This document shows positions 1 through 11,416 of a DNA stretch of 64,000 bases, in pieces. The position numbers and the translations under genes were made by a program. Source of the DNA: Albugo candida (lineage: Eukaryota; Oomycota; Peronosporomycetes; Albuginales; Albuginaceae); contig CAJNAR010000002.1 of assembly GCA_905220665.1 (NCBI GenBank), forward strand, positions 372,001-436,000, read 5' to 3'. The notes under the pieces were generated by a model. That model ran no database searches and was not told the DNA's origin. It saw only the letters and a program-made list of their open reading frames with translations. Every line of letters starts with the position of its first letter. Positions within the stretch are counted from its first letter, which is position 1.

Positions 1-2128
1 GTAAAAAAACCAGTTCCAAAAGAAAACCGGCCTACCTTGGCGGATATCCTGAAGGGTAACGAGGAAATCCGCAAGGATAAAGCGGCTAAAAAAGCAACAT
101 GGAAGGTTGAAATGCCTAAGCCATTAGCTGCGGATCTTCGCGCTATTGAAAATCGTTTCTAAAATGGCCGCTCAAGTTGGGAGATTTTATCTGCACACTT
201 GACTGCAGCAAAACCCTTCGCACTACCCAGTGCAAAATTCTCGGTAGTGCTGGAGACTGCTCAAGCGCTGGTTCGAACCCCACCAGCGCATATTTTTGCA
301 ATCCTTCGTTCGAGATCACGGTAATGGGATCGTGGACGAGCTTTTCGAAGCAGCGAAAATTGGCCAATTGGCTAAATTACCTGGTGGTAATTTGAGACTC
401 CTCGTTACCGAAGAGGAAGTTTACCAGAAATTGGCCTACGAAACTGTTACGATTATTGGAAACAAATACTATTTCCGTGAATTCGATATTCTTGGTTCGA
501 GATATTTCTTGGATCTTTTCGGACTTGGACCGAAAATGTCCACACTCACCATTACGTCGGCTTTGCATCGTCTTGGGTGCGATGTTCTGTATGAGAACTT
601 TCGCGAAGCAGTGGTTTCTAGACGACTTGCTATGTCGACTTGGAGAGTTTAAATCCGCGACACAAGCTGTCCTGAACAGCTTATGGTTGGCGGAAAAGTT
701 TGTGAGCAAATATGTATCGCGGGGGAATAAAATTTGGCACGAGGGAAAGCTTCTCCACTACCGGTTGTTCGGTTGAGGATGGATCAGCGCAGTCCACACT
801 GCTTACTGCTTCCGGTGAAAACTTCTCAACCGAATCAAAAACCGACGGCCCCAACCGCTTCATCGGTCAAAAGCCAGCCCATGAAGTCGAAAACGCCACC
901 AAAACAGGACAAAATCACCAGCAAATTATTGAAGGTGTATAAACAATGTCTTGAAAAAAAGAAATCTGATCTTCAAGACATCCCTGTTACCACCGCTAAT
1001 GATGAGAAAATTCAAGTATTACGAAACTCTGTTCCACCTCAGGAGAAAATTCCCTCTGCTGCTCAGGCTGTCGAAGAAACTGGAGCAAATATTACCGAGC
1101 AAGACAAGTCGAAGTCCGCCGAAGACATGTGGACTCCAGTTCGAATTCGCAACAAGCGTAATCGATCTATCGATCGCTTCCAAAGTTTATTGAGCAATGC
1201 CCCTCCCAAATTATCGGAAGGTTTGGCTACGAGCAATTATTTCAATGTCCTCGGCTCCGTCGACGTCGACTTTGTAAAAAAAGATGTAAGTACGAAGGAA
1301 GACTTTGGGAAAAGGTACCAGGTTGTACCATCCAAACTTGTAGTGAAAAACGATTTGTCCAATTCTAAAGAAGCGGCTCACTTCATCAAAAAAAAACACA
1401 CCAGAATTTTATAGGACGATCGTCCGACTCGTGTGGCAGAAGTAGTGGATTTCTTAATTCAAGATGTGAAAATAGCTCAGTCTCCTCCTCGACCTGATAC
1501 TTTGTTGAAAGAGGATGTTTACGTTGCGAAAGCAAGTAAACATGCTGGTTTCAAATCCAACGGAGACAGTATTCTCCAATTTGCATTAGATCATCCGATT
1601 GCACTACATGGAGTGCTCAATCGTTGCATGAGGTCCAACGACCCATGCTTGGATCAAGTGGTGCGAATACACACAATAAATCGTGTACTGGCAGCATCCG
1701 AACCGAATTCGGATACCACGTTTAGCAAAAAATCGAAGAAAGTCGGTGGTTCCGTTTCGGCTGTTCGGAAAGTTATGCTCGCAGCGGTGGACAACTGGTG
1801 GACTGCGTCAGCTGAAGTGGAGGAATTGACACGAGCAACAAATTCGCTCGCGTTCTTTGAGCTGATGTTGATGTGCACGGCACCAACCATATACCACAGC
1901 GACCACTGGATCCAGTACGTTACTGGTCAGCCAGTGGTATGGATTCCAGCTCATCACTGTCGTCTGCTTCACACGAATGTGTTGTTGCACATTTTGCGTT
2001 CACCGTTGGGTACCTTTGCCTCAGCGAGTGGTTTGACGCAAAGTGGGAAAGTCCCATTTTCGACGACTTGGTGCAGCTTCAGTCATCCAACCGTTTTCGT
2101 ACCGACGAAGCTTCCATACTACAGCTGA
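1..2128 (+). pseudogene. LINE ORF1-like protein, broken
   Basis: The first 162 bases read open and then stop. They match the start of the ORF1 relic at 20.66 kb (PTLADIL against PSLTDII, followed by a Lys/Arg-rich segment). The next homologous block is 296-652 (VTIIGNKYYFREFDILG), also shared with the relic at 21.0-21.2 kb. A third block, 734-2128, lies in one frame with a single TAG at 1412-1414. I see no CCHC zinc knuckle. The role in RNA binding is assumed from its position before the endonuclease, not from a recognised domain. Confidence 0.75.
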
Positions 2129-2158
2129 AGGAGGAATACGGTATTCACAAACTCGTCG

Positions 2159-3336
2159 TTGGATCCCTTCCAGTTCGATACTAAGGGAAGATCAACGGAC
2201 ATTATTTCGTGGACAAACAAAATCATTCTTTCCGTTAATACAAACGGAATCAAAAAGAATGGTCATCTATTGATACAATACACACTATCGAAATACGCTA
2301 TTTGTTGCGTACAAGAAACTCATTTCGCGACCGTCACCCCCTGGAGCCTTTTCAGTTTCACTCGGCTTCCACATTCCGACATCTTTTTTTTGTCAGTGAC
2401 TCGAGTAGTCTTCACTCTCATCCCGTTCGGGAACGAGTAAAAGGGGTTATGACAATTATTCGTTACGATTTTCCCGGATCTGGCTCTGCACAAGCTGTTA
2501 CCTCGGTCTCCGCACCCGGCCGATATTTGGTTGTATGTCTGGCGATTCTTGGAGCTCCAGTATATATCCATAACGTTTATGATCCGGTGAATCCAACGGA
2601 ACGCAAAACATTTTTCGATCAACTTCCAATGGGACCTTTTGAACACAGCGCAACGCACATCGTTTGTGGCGATTTGAACACAGCCTTGTGTCCCAGTTTG
2701 GATTGCTCCAGTGGTGTATATAGGCACGAGACCAGTCGCCTCTCATGTTTGGAATGGCTTTCCAACTTGGGTGTGCTGGATGTTTGGCTTCAACATCATC
2801 CTGACGCACGTATCTTTACTGGTCCCCAGCCCAGAAAAAACCGGCTGGAATACATCCTTTTGTCGGAACCTCTTTTCCAGTCAGTTTACAAGGAGTCCAG
2901 TTACGTTTCACTACCACATATGGGTGATCATCTGGCTCATCTTGTAAAGTTCGCAAATCCATCTCAAATCCAAGGTCGTGGTTATTGGAAATGTTCCTTA
3001 TCATTATTCGACTATCCATTAATCAAAGAAGCGATCGAGGAGGAGGCGGATCGTATCTTAGCAAAGCTTCGTGTTTCCTCTCATCCTGGAACAGACTGGG
3101 AAAATTGGAAGAAGCAGACAAAAAAGTTATTACAGCAAGTTCCAAAGAAGATTCGTCGACAGGAAGATTTGGATGTCACCCGCGCTCGTGCTGAGTTGGA
3201 CGAAGCTGCAGCATCTTTTCGACAATCGAATCAAGAACAAGAAAAAATGCTGTACGAAGACGCTCTTCGCTCTTACATGACAGGGTCAGGAGCTCGTCCA
3301 ACTATAATCAAGACTCCATGTTTGATTACGACTTGA
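2159..3336 (+). pseudogene. LINE ORF2, endonuclease (EEP) domain
   Basis: This is the apurinic-type endonuclease that nicks target DNA in LINE retrotransposition. Motifs in order are NGIKKNG, CVQETHF (catalytic Glu), HNVYDP, CGDLNTAL (GDLN), RLEYILLSEP (RxDxI-like with Glu in place of Asp) and HMGDHLAHLV (the SDH motif changed to GDH). A frameshift separates 2159-2440 from the main frame 2302-3336. Most catalytic positions remain, but the final SDH serine is replaced by glycine. It overlaps the start of the reverse transcriptase frame by 19 bases. Confidence 0.88.
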
Positions 3337-5375
3337 AGAACATGGAGAAATCAACTCGCCATTTCTTTCGACCAGTGGACTCGACCTATCATAGTGTACC
3401 CTTGGAAGAAGTTCTACTTCCTAATGGACAAGTGTCTACGAACCCTATTGATATCACTCTTCAGTTCACAGATCACTGGTATGGTATCATGGGAGATCAA
3501 CAAAGTTCAGCTGGACTTCCTTTGCGTCCATGCGCGACACAACAACACACATTGCTTCACTCGATCAAAGAAACATTGTCCAGCCCTGACGATTCCTTTT
3601 TGTCCGCTACATTAACCAAACTGGAGATGGAAGAAGCAATAAAAAGTATGCGTGGACACTCTTCACCTGGAATGGATGGATTGCCGGCAGCGTTCTACCA
3701 ACTCGCTCCGAGTGTTTTTGGTGAATTTTTGCAAATTGTCTTCGAACACCAACTTCATCGAGGCTCTTTGCTGCGTTCTCAACGTAGTTCAGCAATCACG
3801 TTGCTATACAAAAAAGGATCCCGTGCTGATCCTGGCAACTATCGTCCTATTGCCTTGATATGCGTGGATGTGAAAGTGCTGTCGAAGGTACTCGCGTACC
3901 GACTATAGCAGGTGCTTCCGAAATTGATCCACGAGGACCAAAAAGCATTTCTACGAGGACGTTCCATCCATCATCACATTCGGTATATGAGTGATGTGCA
4001 GGATCTAGTCACATATCGTGATGAAGAAGCATACGCAACATTTCTCGATTTTGAAAAAGCGTACGATCGAGTGGATTGGTCGTACATGTATGCGGTTTTA
4101 TCGAAAATAAATTGTGGAAATTCGTTCATCCAGTGGACAAAGCCCTTGTACACCAACACGAGTGTATCGTTGTTGCTGAATGGAACGCTTTCGCCAAAAA
4201 TCACTCCGTCGAGGGGTGTTCAACAGGGTGACCCACTGTCCGCTTTTCTCTTTCTCACGACGATTGAGCAGTTAAGGAATTTGTTGCGGAGGAATGAAGG
4301 ACCTGGATTATGCATCACTCCAACGAATACAGCAACGAGTTTATTTTTTGCGGACGACTCGACCTTAATATCGTCTTCGCTCAGTGGAGTGGAGGCGCAG
4401 CTCGAGATCGTTCAGAAGTATTGAAATGGTTCAGGAGTAAAGCTTAACTTGTTCAAGTCCACCTTGCTTCCACTGCATCGACACCACGTAGGTCAACCGT
4501 TTGCCCATGTGAAAGTACTCTCACCGAGCGCGTCGCTGAAATATTTGGGAGTTTCATTTAGTCAATCACCCGTTGCTGATTTGATGATCGAATTCTTAGA
4601 AGATCGTTTTTATGATGGGTTTCGTCAGTGGTTTCGTCGAGCCAGAACAGTTCGTGGAAGATTACTGGTGGCACAAACTATGGTGTTATCACGTTTATGG
4701 CATCCTACAACTCATTTCAACATCCCGCAACATTTCGTTCGACGCTGGCAATCGATGCTCAATTGATTCGTTTTTAGTCGGAAGCATGAGCGCGATTCAA
4801 CACACGTTCAACTGATCAAGTCGGACGTTTTGTACCTACCTCATTCAGAGGGTGCCTTTCAGGTTCCGATTATCTCAACACAACTGAAGAAACAACGCTT
4901 TTAGTGTTTACAACAATTTCTACTTCATTCCAGTACAGCTTTACCCAGCAACTGGACACTTCCCGGAATGGAGACTACACGAAGCATTTTGCCTGATTTT
5001 GGGCCATATCGATCACTCGATATCCTCACGACATCACCACGTCAGCATAGGACCTTGGTGCATTGGAATATAGCGTCACCATGGTGGAAGCAGACATGTA
5101 TTTGGTTCCACCAAAGTCATTGGGATCTTAGCGACAAAGAACTATCACAACAGGAGCGATTTCTCACGATGTTGGATTCTCCCATATGGTTTCATATCGA
5201 CCCTCATCTGCATTTTGAGAAGAGACGACGGTCAACGAGTGTCTCTGCTCATCGTCGATGTCTGGGAATGGTGCCCGAACCAGCGCGTAGTTTTTGGAAG
5301 CGCTTCGCTCAAGCGTTTCAAGTATGGTCTCTACGTGACTTGTTTGGTGGAAGAAACGGACTGGTTCGCCTCTGA
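3318..5375 (+). pseudogene. LINE ORF2, reverse transcriptase domain with in-frame stops
   Basis: This is the non-LTR reverse transcriptase used for target-primed reverse transcription. The fingers carry SPGMDGLPAAFYQ and GNYRPIAL. Block A is FLDFEKAYDRVDW, block B is GVQQGDPLSAFLF, and the active site FFADDSTL lies at 4347-4358. The whole stretch keeps one frame, interrupted by TAG at 3906, TGA at 4422 and 4764, and a TAG near 4903. Only point stops break it, while the catalytic Asp pair is intact, so inactivation looks fairly recent. The LINE at 55.4 kb shows the same blocks without the first stop. Confidence 0.93.
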
Positions 5376-5454
5376 TCTCGAATTCATTTTGCGTTTTAGT
5401 ACAACGGAGGTTGGGTAGCCGTCCGATCAGTCTCAATCGAAGTGTTTACGCCGG

Positions 5455-6333
5455 TTGTACGTCGAAGCAACGCAAATTCTGCGACTAGCTCAACCTGCTG
5501 GCGTATTACGCTGTTCCGTAAGGGCAATGGCACACGCTTGTCCGGTTCACTTAAGTATTCAACTCTCGGAAAAGAACGTTTTCTTTCCGATGATACCTCG
5601 GAACAAGCTTTATCGAGTCGTTGGGAAGGCATTGCCACCGGATAAACCACACTCAATGTTGCTTCACGTATCAGAACGTGATCGAAGTGGGGCGTCAACA
5701 TGGGTAAAAGATTTTTACAAGTTATTCAAACGTCTTCGCAGACGTTTGCTACCGATCTATTCGGACGTCCAGTTCCGGCTATTTTTCTGTATCCTACCAG
5801 TTCGAGCACGATTTTGGGTTTTACAGCAATCACATCCAGACATCATCCTGTGCACTCAGAAGCATTGTGGTGCGGTCGAAAGCTACCAGCATTTGTTTTT
5901 CGATTGCAACAGAACAAGTCCAATTGGGGAAGAGCTCTTTCCGTGGTGGACAATCTTCTTCTCTGTTCGCCCGCGATGGTCACACATCGCGTGTGCACGG
6001 ATTCCTGCACTTCGTGATGCGTGGCATCCTTTTCGAATGGTGCTGGATGATCTTTGGTTTACATTAGTCGCGGTCGCGATTAATTTTATTTGGACGGATC
6101 GGAATCGCAGACTTTTCGCCCACGGCACTTCGACGCCAACTGCCCCAGCTGTTTCGGTGATGTATAGCACACTGAGTGCCCATATCCGATATTTTCAACG
6201 GCAGTGCTATAATACGGAGCAGCTCGAGCAGTTGACACAAGTATTAGCGTCTTATCAACATACTGGTTCAGCCAGGAGGTATTTCTCTACTCGGCCCAGC
6301 CTGCTTCAAGTTCGACACCGTCAACGAGTCTAA
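5455..6333 (+). pseudogene. LINE ORF2 C-terminus with zf-RVT-like Cys/His domain
   Basis: Downstream of the reverse transcriptase, shifted by one frame, is a 292-codon open stretch ending at TAA 6331-6333. It carries CGAVESYQHLFFDC, the Cys...His...Cys arrangement typical of the zinc-binding C-terminal domain of LINE reverse transcriptases. WTDRNRRLF and a tail rich in Arg and Gln follow. The same region in the 57.4-58.1 kb LINE has CGAVESDQHLFLVC. The domain is thought to help bind template RNA; that is family knowledge. Confidence 0.85.
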
Positions 6334-6502
6334 GTCGGTGATGCGGGGTGTTTCTAACACAGTACTATCTTAATCCAGTCGCTGAACCTAGCTGTGGCTT
6401 TCTAGACCAAAATTGCATTCATTTTGTTTATTTATTGTAGCTTAGGCATTAGAGAAGTCATTTACGTCTGATTCTAGTAATTTAGACAACTTCAAAAAAA
6501 AA
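6334..6502 (+). other. LINE copy 1 3' UTR
   Basis: This is non-coding sequence between the ORF2 stop and the A-rich end. Its last 60 or so bases (from about 6438) are shared with positions 58348-58405 at the end of the other LINE. That shared block is probably the signal recognised by the element's reverse transcriptase. Confidence 0.75.
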
Positions 6503-6538
6503 CAGAGTACAGCTTACAACTTTCTCTTTTTCCATTCT

Positions 6539-6551
6539 ATTGGTTAATAAA
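6539..6551 (+). promoter_or_regulatory. ATTGG (CCAAT-box) motif upstream of CCG gene 1
   Basis: ATTGGTTAATAAA lies 237 bp before the ATG at 6776. A similar ATTGG(T/C)T motif lies upstream of every CCG locus here that keeps its 5' end, whichever strand it is on. Near the ATG, ctcatttacaaatt (about 6754-6767) resembles the oomycete initiator (TCAYTYY-type). Confidence 0.45.
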
Positions 6552-6775
6552 GCCTTTCTGAACACAACGAACGACCAGTAATGTATCTTTTTTTGCCTGA
6601 CGTCTGAATTTTTGACGTAGAAAATTCAGAAGAACGATGACGATCACCCCTTCTTTCTGCGGAAATTATTCAGTACGCTGTTTCTTTCTATGGAAAAATG
6701 ACTGGTTTGAATGAGGCCCTGCTAATTTATCAATCTAAGGATTGAATTCATTTCTCATTTACAAATTGTCTGGTC

Positions 6776-8545
6776 ATGGTGCGTCAGAATTGGCTCCTCC
6801 TTTCTGCTCTCTTACTGCTCAACACGGTTACTGATGCCATCGATCAAGTAATAATCACCGCAACATTATCTCGAAATGGTAATCTAGGCAAGTGCCAATC
6901 TTGCCTCACAGATATTGCCGGCGTGGAACGACTTTCGCTTGCTTCTAATCCTACGCTCAACCTGCAACAAGTGCCGATAAGATTACGATTCCAAGCGTCT
7001 GGTAATGCTTATTCTTTCATGAGAGCTGAGCTCGATTGTCAAAGTGATCGCACATGTGGCTTAATAACAATGAAAGGTCTTGAGCCCACGAAGAATAGAA
7101 ATGCCGGTACATCAGAAGCGCTGTGCATTTTCACAGATGTGCAAACAAGTTATGATTGCGGCATTTGTCTCAAAATGACGAGCGGCTCTCACAGCATACA
7201 AAAATTCCAACTGAGAAGCATGTTTTCACAAGAGCTTCATTTGCATGTGCTATACACAATTCTACGAGATAATTTCACCCCATGCGAAAACTCGGGCGTT
7301 TGTAGCGGATCCAATATTGAAGTTTCTGATGCTGCTTGTAACTTTCTCGTCAAAAAGCTATCCATCCCTGACTTCGACGCATCCACGGAAAAGGTCGTAG
7401 TCGAAAAAAAGAACGTTCGATCAGGGAATACATTGTATCAAAGTGTCGAACCGATCTATGGGAGTTTGAATTGGAACTCAGAATGCTATCAGGTTTTCGC
7501 GACGATCGGAAAATGGACAAAATGCCTCAGTTGCATAGCGCAATCATCATCTGGTATTGCTGTACTTTGCAATGTTGGCACCTTCAATGGAGCATCAGGA
7601 ATACATAGTCGGCAACTTATCTCTCTTGTATCCGAAGTTGATCCCAGAAAAGATCATAGCCTTTTCAGTGACTGCGTAAACTCGTGTGGATCGATAATCC
7701 CCAAAGGAAAAAACGATTGTGCCGAAGCCTTTATCAACGCCATTGACATTTCATCCTCCGTCGGCAAGATCTACGCCAATATGCAACTTTGGTATCATGA
7801 GAAGGGTATAATGGCTTCAAATGAAGTGCCTCTATCTCAAACTTCGAGTTGTTTGTGGATAGAACACGAGCCAAAGTATGCTGATTCCTGCATGTCTTGC
7901 CTGAGTCTAGTATTTCGAGAAACCGCCCGAAAACTTTCACGGACTGAGTTTTTGGTTTTATTGAAAAAAAATTGGGAAAGTACCATCATCTCGCAATGCA
8001 TTTCATTCGGATCTCCGCCGGAACAGAAATTATGCAAAAAAATGACGACTATTTCCGAACAATTCTGTCGGTCTTTGGAAAGTGCCCCTCGTCAGTCAGA
8101 TGCTATGGCTATTTCGCATACATCTGCGACGAACAGCTTTCAACCTGTTATTATAGGAAGGCCAGGAACTCCAACTTTGGAATGCTTCACTTGTCTCACG
8201 TCAAACTTGGATATTTTGATCACAAATTTACATGTTTTCTGGATGGTGGCTGCTCCAACAAATGAGAATTGTCTCATGGAGTGTGGAGTATTACATCTGG
8301 GTGCTTCACAATTGTTGGATGTCTCTTCAATTCGATCAATGTCCTCGGATTCAGTCAGAAAACGGTTCGATTCGATGGAGGCAGATCAAAGTCATTCTTT
8401 TGCTGGCAATGCTGGAAATCATGCTACCCAACGTCAAAGAAAGGATAAGGGTAAAGCGTCACAAAATGAGGGAGCCGAGCGGGACGCAAATGCACACTAT
8501 CCTCCCTTTCTGAATACTTTTATGGACGGGAAAATGCTCAATTAG
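6776..8545 (+). CDS. CCG-class secreted effector-like protein 1, intact
   Basis: This is an open frame of 589 residues with an N-terminal signal peptide: a hydrophobic LLLSALLLL core with likely cleavage near residue 21. The defining C-X2-C-X5-G motif occurs at residues 40-49 and again at 128-137. Further C-X2-C pairs are at 250/253, 372/375 and 470/473, with a C-X3-C-G at 300-305 and another near 499-504. Each pair opens a module of roughly 90-120 residues. The tail after about residue 530 is basic and polar (KDKGK region) and probably disordered. CCG proteins are candidate host-directed effectors of Albugo, some recognised by plant NLR receptors; that role is family knowledge. The ATG is supported by alignment with the starts at 34784 and 61824 (each begins M-V, preceded by a similar ggtc or gatc). 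The gene appears intronless. A LINE ends about 270 bp upstream. Confidence 0.9.
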   Translation: MVRQNWLLLSALLLLNTVTDAIDQVIITATLSRNGNLGKCQSCLTDIAGVERLSLASNPTLNLQQVPIRLRFQASGNAYSFMRAELDCQSDRTCGLITMKGLEPTKNRNAGTSEALCIFTDVQTSYDCGICLKMTSGSHSIQKFQLRSMFSQELHLHVLYTILRDNFTPCENSGVCSGSNIEVSDAACNFLVKKLSIPDFDASTEKVVVEKKNVRSGNTLYQSVEPIYGSLNWNSECYQVFATIGKWTKCLSCIAQSSSGIAVLCNVGTFNGASGIHSRQLISLVSEVDPRKDHSLFSDCVNSCGSIIPKGKNDCAEAFINAIDISSSVGKIYANMQLWYHEKGIMASNEVPLSQTSSCLWIEHEPKYADSCMSCLSLVFRETARKLSRTEFLVLLKKNWESTIISQCISFGSPPEQKLCKKMTTISEQFCRSLESAPRQSDAMAISHTSATNSFQPVIIGRPGTPTLECFTCLTSNLDILITNLHVFWMVAAPTNENCLMECGVLHLGASQLLDVSSIRSMSSDSVRKRFDSMEADQSHSFAGNAGNHATQRQRKDKGKASQNEGAERDANAHYPPFLNTFMDGKMLN

Positions 8546-9159
8546 GCGTGTATCCATTGAAAACCCATCTTCGAGGTACGCTCATCCATCAGGTCATTTC
8601 TAGTGCTCTATCGGTAATAAGCATTACTTTAAAATATTTTCTTCCCATCTCGCAACCTCCAGCACTTGAACAATACAAAGTGAGTATTCGAATTGACTAC
8701 TGTATCGCCGACTTTGACTTTAGTTTGCGTCATGTTGCTCCAGCTTTAAGGAAAAGATGACAAGAGACATCTCACGAGAAACGATCAAAGTTCGATGTAT
8801 GATGCCTTGCACTTAATTCGATACATGTCATCTTTCCTTTGGGCGGAAATGAGCCTTATGTAGAAAAATAGACATTCGCGTGACCACTTGAACTCTCGAG
8901 ATTCAAACCTAATCTTTTAAACAGCTATTTTGCACCCTTCTCGATACTGCAAAAAGGTGAATCATAAATCGAGTCAGCATCCATCAGGATGGTAGCACAC
9001 GCCTTCATAATTTTGCTGGCTAGAACTGCCACATCGTTAGTGCACCTCCACTCAAAGCAAGCGCTGCTTTGAACGCATATGTGAGAATCTGCTTCCTTTT
9101 ATTGACGATAGTTTGGATCACAGGTTATTGATTAGAATCGATTGTATCTTTGATGCGCT
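8546..9159. other. Intergenic, 3' flank of CCG gene 1
   Basis: No supported gene. The first 100 or so bases after the stop (gtatccattgaaaaccc, then gtgctctatcggtaataa) resemble sequence beyond the stops of the CCG loci near 33060-33140 and 16210-16260. The duplicated unit therefore extends past the coding region. Confidence 0.5.
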
Positions 9160-9402
9160 ATGAGTCCTATAGTAGTATTCATGTATGTGCTGGTGTTCAT
9201 GTCACTCTGTCCTTTAAATCTGCTTCACTGCACGGTTTGGCAGTTGGAAGTCTGTGGTATCGCAGCCAACCCTCTGCCGATGAAGAACGAAGATCAGCAT
9301 TTCTCCTCCATCTTTCTCCAACTTATTACGGCATCAAAACAGGCGCTTCCTGATTACTCGTGGTTTTGCCCACGTCGAGGCCATACAGTAGTTAGCTCAT
9401 AA
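9160..9402 (+). CDS. Possible small secreted or membrane-anchored protein, 80 residues
   Basis: ATG-started frame. Residues 4-24 are strongly hydrophobic (VVFMYVLVFMSLCPLNLL), followed by a Cys-containing polar region with four further cysteines or so. It could be a small secreted protein or a chance frame; I recognise no family. No second copy was noticed in the window. Its position between two CCG loci is the main reason to keep it. Confidence 0.25.
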   Translation: MSPIVVFMYVLVFMSLCPLNLLHCTVWQLEVCGIAANPLPMKNEDQHFSSIFLQLITASKQALPDYSWFCPRRGHTVVSS

Positions 9403-10240
9403 AGCGCTAGATTTGGGAATTATGATGTAAAAAAAGCGAGCATACGTTTCGTTGCCTTCTATCATTCTTTCTCACTTTCTTAACCTCCTCTTCCCATACC
9501 GTCCTGAGCGTCTTATATCGCGCAGATCTCTACGGCTGCCGAAATTTGCAAAATGGTACAATTCGAATACGATTTTCTCAAGAAGCTGGTCAGATTACAA
9601 GAGCCTAGAATCTCCTGTGTATCTAGCCCTTTTGAAAGTCTTCAAGTATGAAGTGACTCAATGCCAAATGACATTTCATGTGAGACAAGTCAGCGATAGT
9701 AGCAAACGTCTGTTATGGCTAATATTAGTGCTTGAAGTGTTTCTTCTCGCTATTCTTTTGTCAAATCTTCTCTGTAGTGTTTCGTCTTACTTATTCCTAC
9801 CTGTGCGAATAACTTGCCTTTCAACTGCTATACCTACTGCTCTGATTCGTTTGAAGTCGTTTTTCCCTTTCGAAAAGACTTCATTTGTTTTCTCCACGAA
9901 TGTTGACCTATATCTACGAGACTCTTCATGAGTAGCGAAGAAAGCGTCGCGCGTTTCCGAAAGCTTCTGTACATCGCGTATCGATAGGTCTGTTTCACGA
10001 TGACCTTAACGTGTGGATTCATGACTTATTTGCACATAGTCAAGGAAGACATCGCTATATTTACCCTTACTCTTCATCTTGTCTCACAACAGTGACCGGC
10101 TATTACGTTTTGTCATACTTTCTTAGTTGATCATCACGTTCATTGAGTGATCCAAAATACTCAAGAATACGATGTATATGAGGTGAGATGTGGTGTAAGG
10201 TCTAAAAACCGTATCCGCGTCCTTTTTTCTTATACTACAT
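9403..10240. other. Intergenic, no supported gene
   Basis: It contains an open stretch at 9452-9931 whose first codon is TTG, with a hydrophobic segment midway. I see no ATG start with a convincing N-terminus and no family match, so it is left unannotated. Nothing else is recognisable. Confidence 0.4.
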
Positions 10241-10243
10241 AGT

Positions 10244-10360
10244 CTAGCAATCCAACTGTTCTCGGACGATCTTAACGCCGGATCCAATGCTTTCAGCATC
10301 ATCCAATGTCATATCTGACCTTCCACACTCTTGACATTTTCTTTTCTTTAGCGCTTATGG
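10244..10360 (-). pseudogene. Remnant of an unknown Cys-containing coding exon
   Basis: Read on the minus strand, this gives a protein-like tail with KCQECGRSDMTLDD and GSGVKIV before a stop at 10244-10246. A diverged DNA copy is at about 14208-14290 (minus), where GSGVKII is kept but the upstream frame is lost. Two copies with a shared C-terminal block suggest a duplicated, decayed gene of unknown kind. Confidence 0.3.
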
Positions 10361-10520
10361 ATGCGCCTCTGGGTCAAGGACAATTTTTCCCGATGCATTT
10401 CAAGTAGTTCGGGAAGCCATCCTTATTATCGCTCATCTACTCCAATAGATCCAGCGTACGTCCAGGGACTTGAATAACAATACGTACATGAAGTATTAAA
10501 TCACCTTAGCAAGGCAGAAG

Positions 10521-10565
10521 ACGGCGCAGCCGAGTGGTTCAAAAAAATCTGAAATCCAGACCATT
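10521..10565 (+). other. tRNA-like 5' half (Ser/Leu type), degenerate
   Basis: The stretch gacggcgcagccgagtggtt resembles the acceptor strand, D-arm and A box of a type II tRNA (Ser or Leu). An imperfect anticodon-stem-like segment follows. No matching 3' acceptor strand or clean B box follows, so it is not a functional tRNA. A degraded version appears to lie at about 19315-19360. Confidence 0.35.
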
Positions 10566-11416
10566 CGTCACATTTCACTGACACATGATTGTCAGTCCCG
10601 AGGTAGAGTAACGGTAGGGTAACGGATCAGTGGTGCGAACAAAAGCCTAACCAAGCCAAATCTGTGTTGAGTAGTGATTCAATGCCGCTGCATCACTTAC
10701 AGCTTCAAGTCAAACCAACCGAGTTAGAGTATCCGATTGCTTCGGATTTTCAGTTGACGCATAATGCAAATCGTATATTATAAACAAAGAGATTCTATCA
10801 CGAAGTACGAGAAGAAAATACTGAAGCACTGGCTGGACGTTCTACACCTTTCGTACTAAATCAGCTATAACGCTGTTGGATCCGAAAACATGACTGTACA
10901 ACAAACGTATACAGTATTGCGGAGTCTTGCTTCAAATTATTCACTTAACAGATCTAGCGATTGTGTAGGACCGATAAGAGGGATTTACCGTTGCGGAGTC
11001 GACCTTATTTGATTGTAGAAAGCCCAATGGTGATGCTGAAGCCTCATTGATATGAGTGCATTCATTTCCACCGAAAATGAATAAGGAGTCACTTCAAATT
11101 TTTTGCAATGATGGCCTTCATCAGATTGAACGCACAAAAATCAAGAATGCGAAAAAAAGTGAAATCTCTTGCATTCGTTAATGCAGAAGTGTAATAAAAT
11201 TGTAAAATAAGATCTGTCACCTTTCTTTAGAATTGACGCTTGTGTTCTTATTTTGCTGGAAGCCTGAGCATCGGCACACAGCAAACAAAACCGAACTCTG
11301 CTTTTACACTAGTCAATTTAGATACTCTTATCTACACTGTCCAGGGGCTACAGGCTACAAGATGATAAGATAATTTTCCCAAGCTGTATTCGATACTCCT
11401 GACTATCAAAAAGGAC
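10566..11416. other. Intergenic, 3' flank of CCG pseudogene 2
   Basis: No supported gene or RNA. The sequence is AT-rich, without long open frames on either strand. Confidence 0.5.

Larger units (their letters stand above)
1..6502 (+). mobile_element. LINE (non-LTR) retrotransposon copy 1, decayed, 5' end outside the window
   Basis: The order of parts is ORF1-like protein, AP-type endonuclease, reverse transcriptase, C-terminal Cys/His domain and a short 3' UTR, which is a complete LINE arrangement. The window opens inside ORF1. The 3' end is set by a stretch shared with the LINE at 55.2-58.4 kb (attctagtaat, then tagac, then cttcaa); here it runs into a short A tract ending near 6502. Reading frames are interrupted by several stops and at least two frameshifts, so it should not be autonomous. 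The element stops about 270 bp upstream of the intact effector-like gene at 6776. Confidence 0.93.

Noticed and set aside
190..300. tRNA B-box-like string (ggttcgaacccc) suggesting a tRNA or SINE
   Set aside because: The T-stem does not pair canonically and no A box or acceptor stem fits. The sequence also aligns as coding with the ORF1 relic at 20.9-21.0 kb, so it is LINE ORF1.
9452..9931. 159-codon frame with a hydrophobic segment
   Set aside because: Begins with TTG, no convincing ATG start or family, no relative elsewhere in the window.
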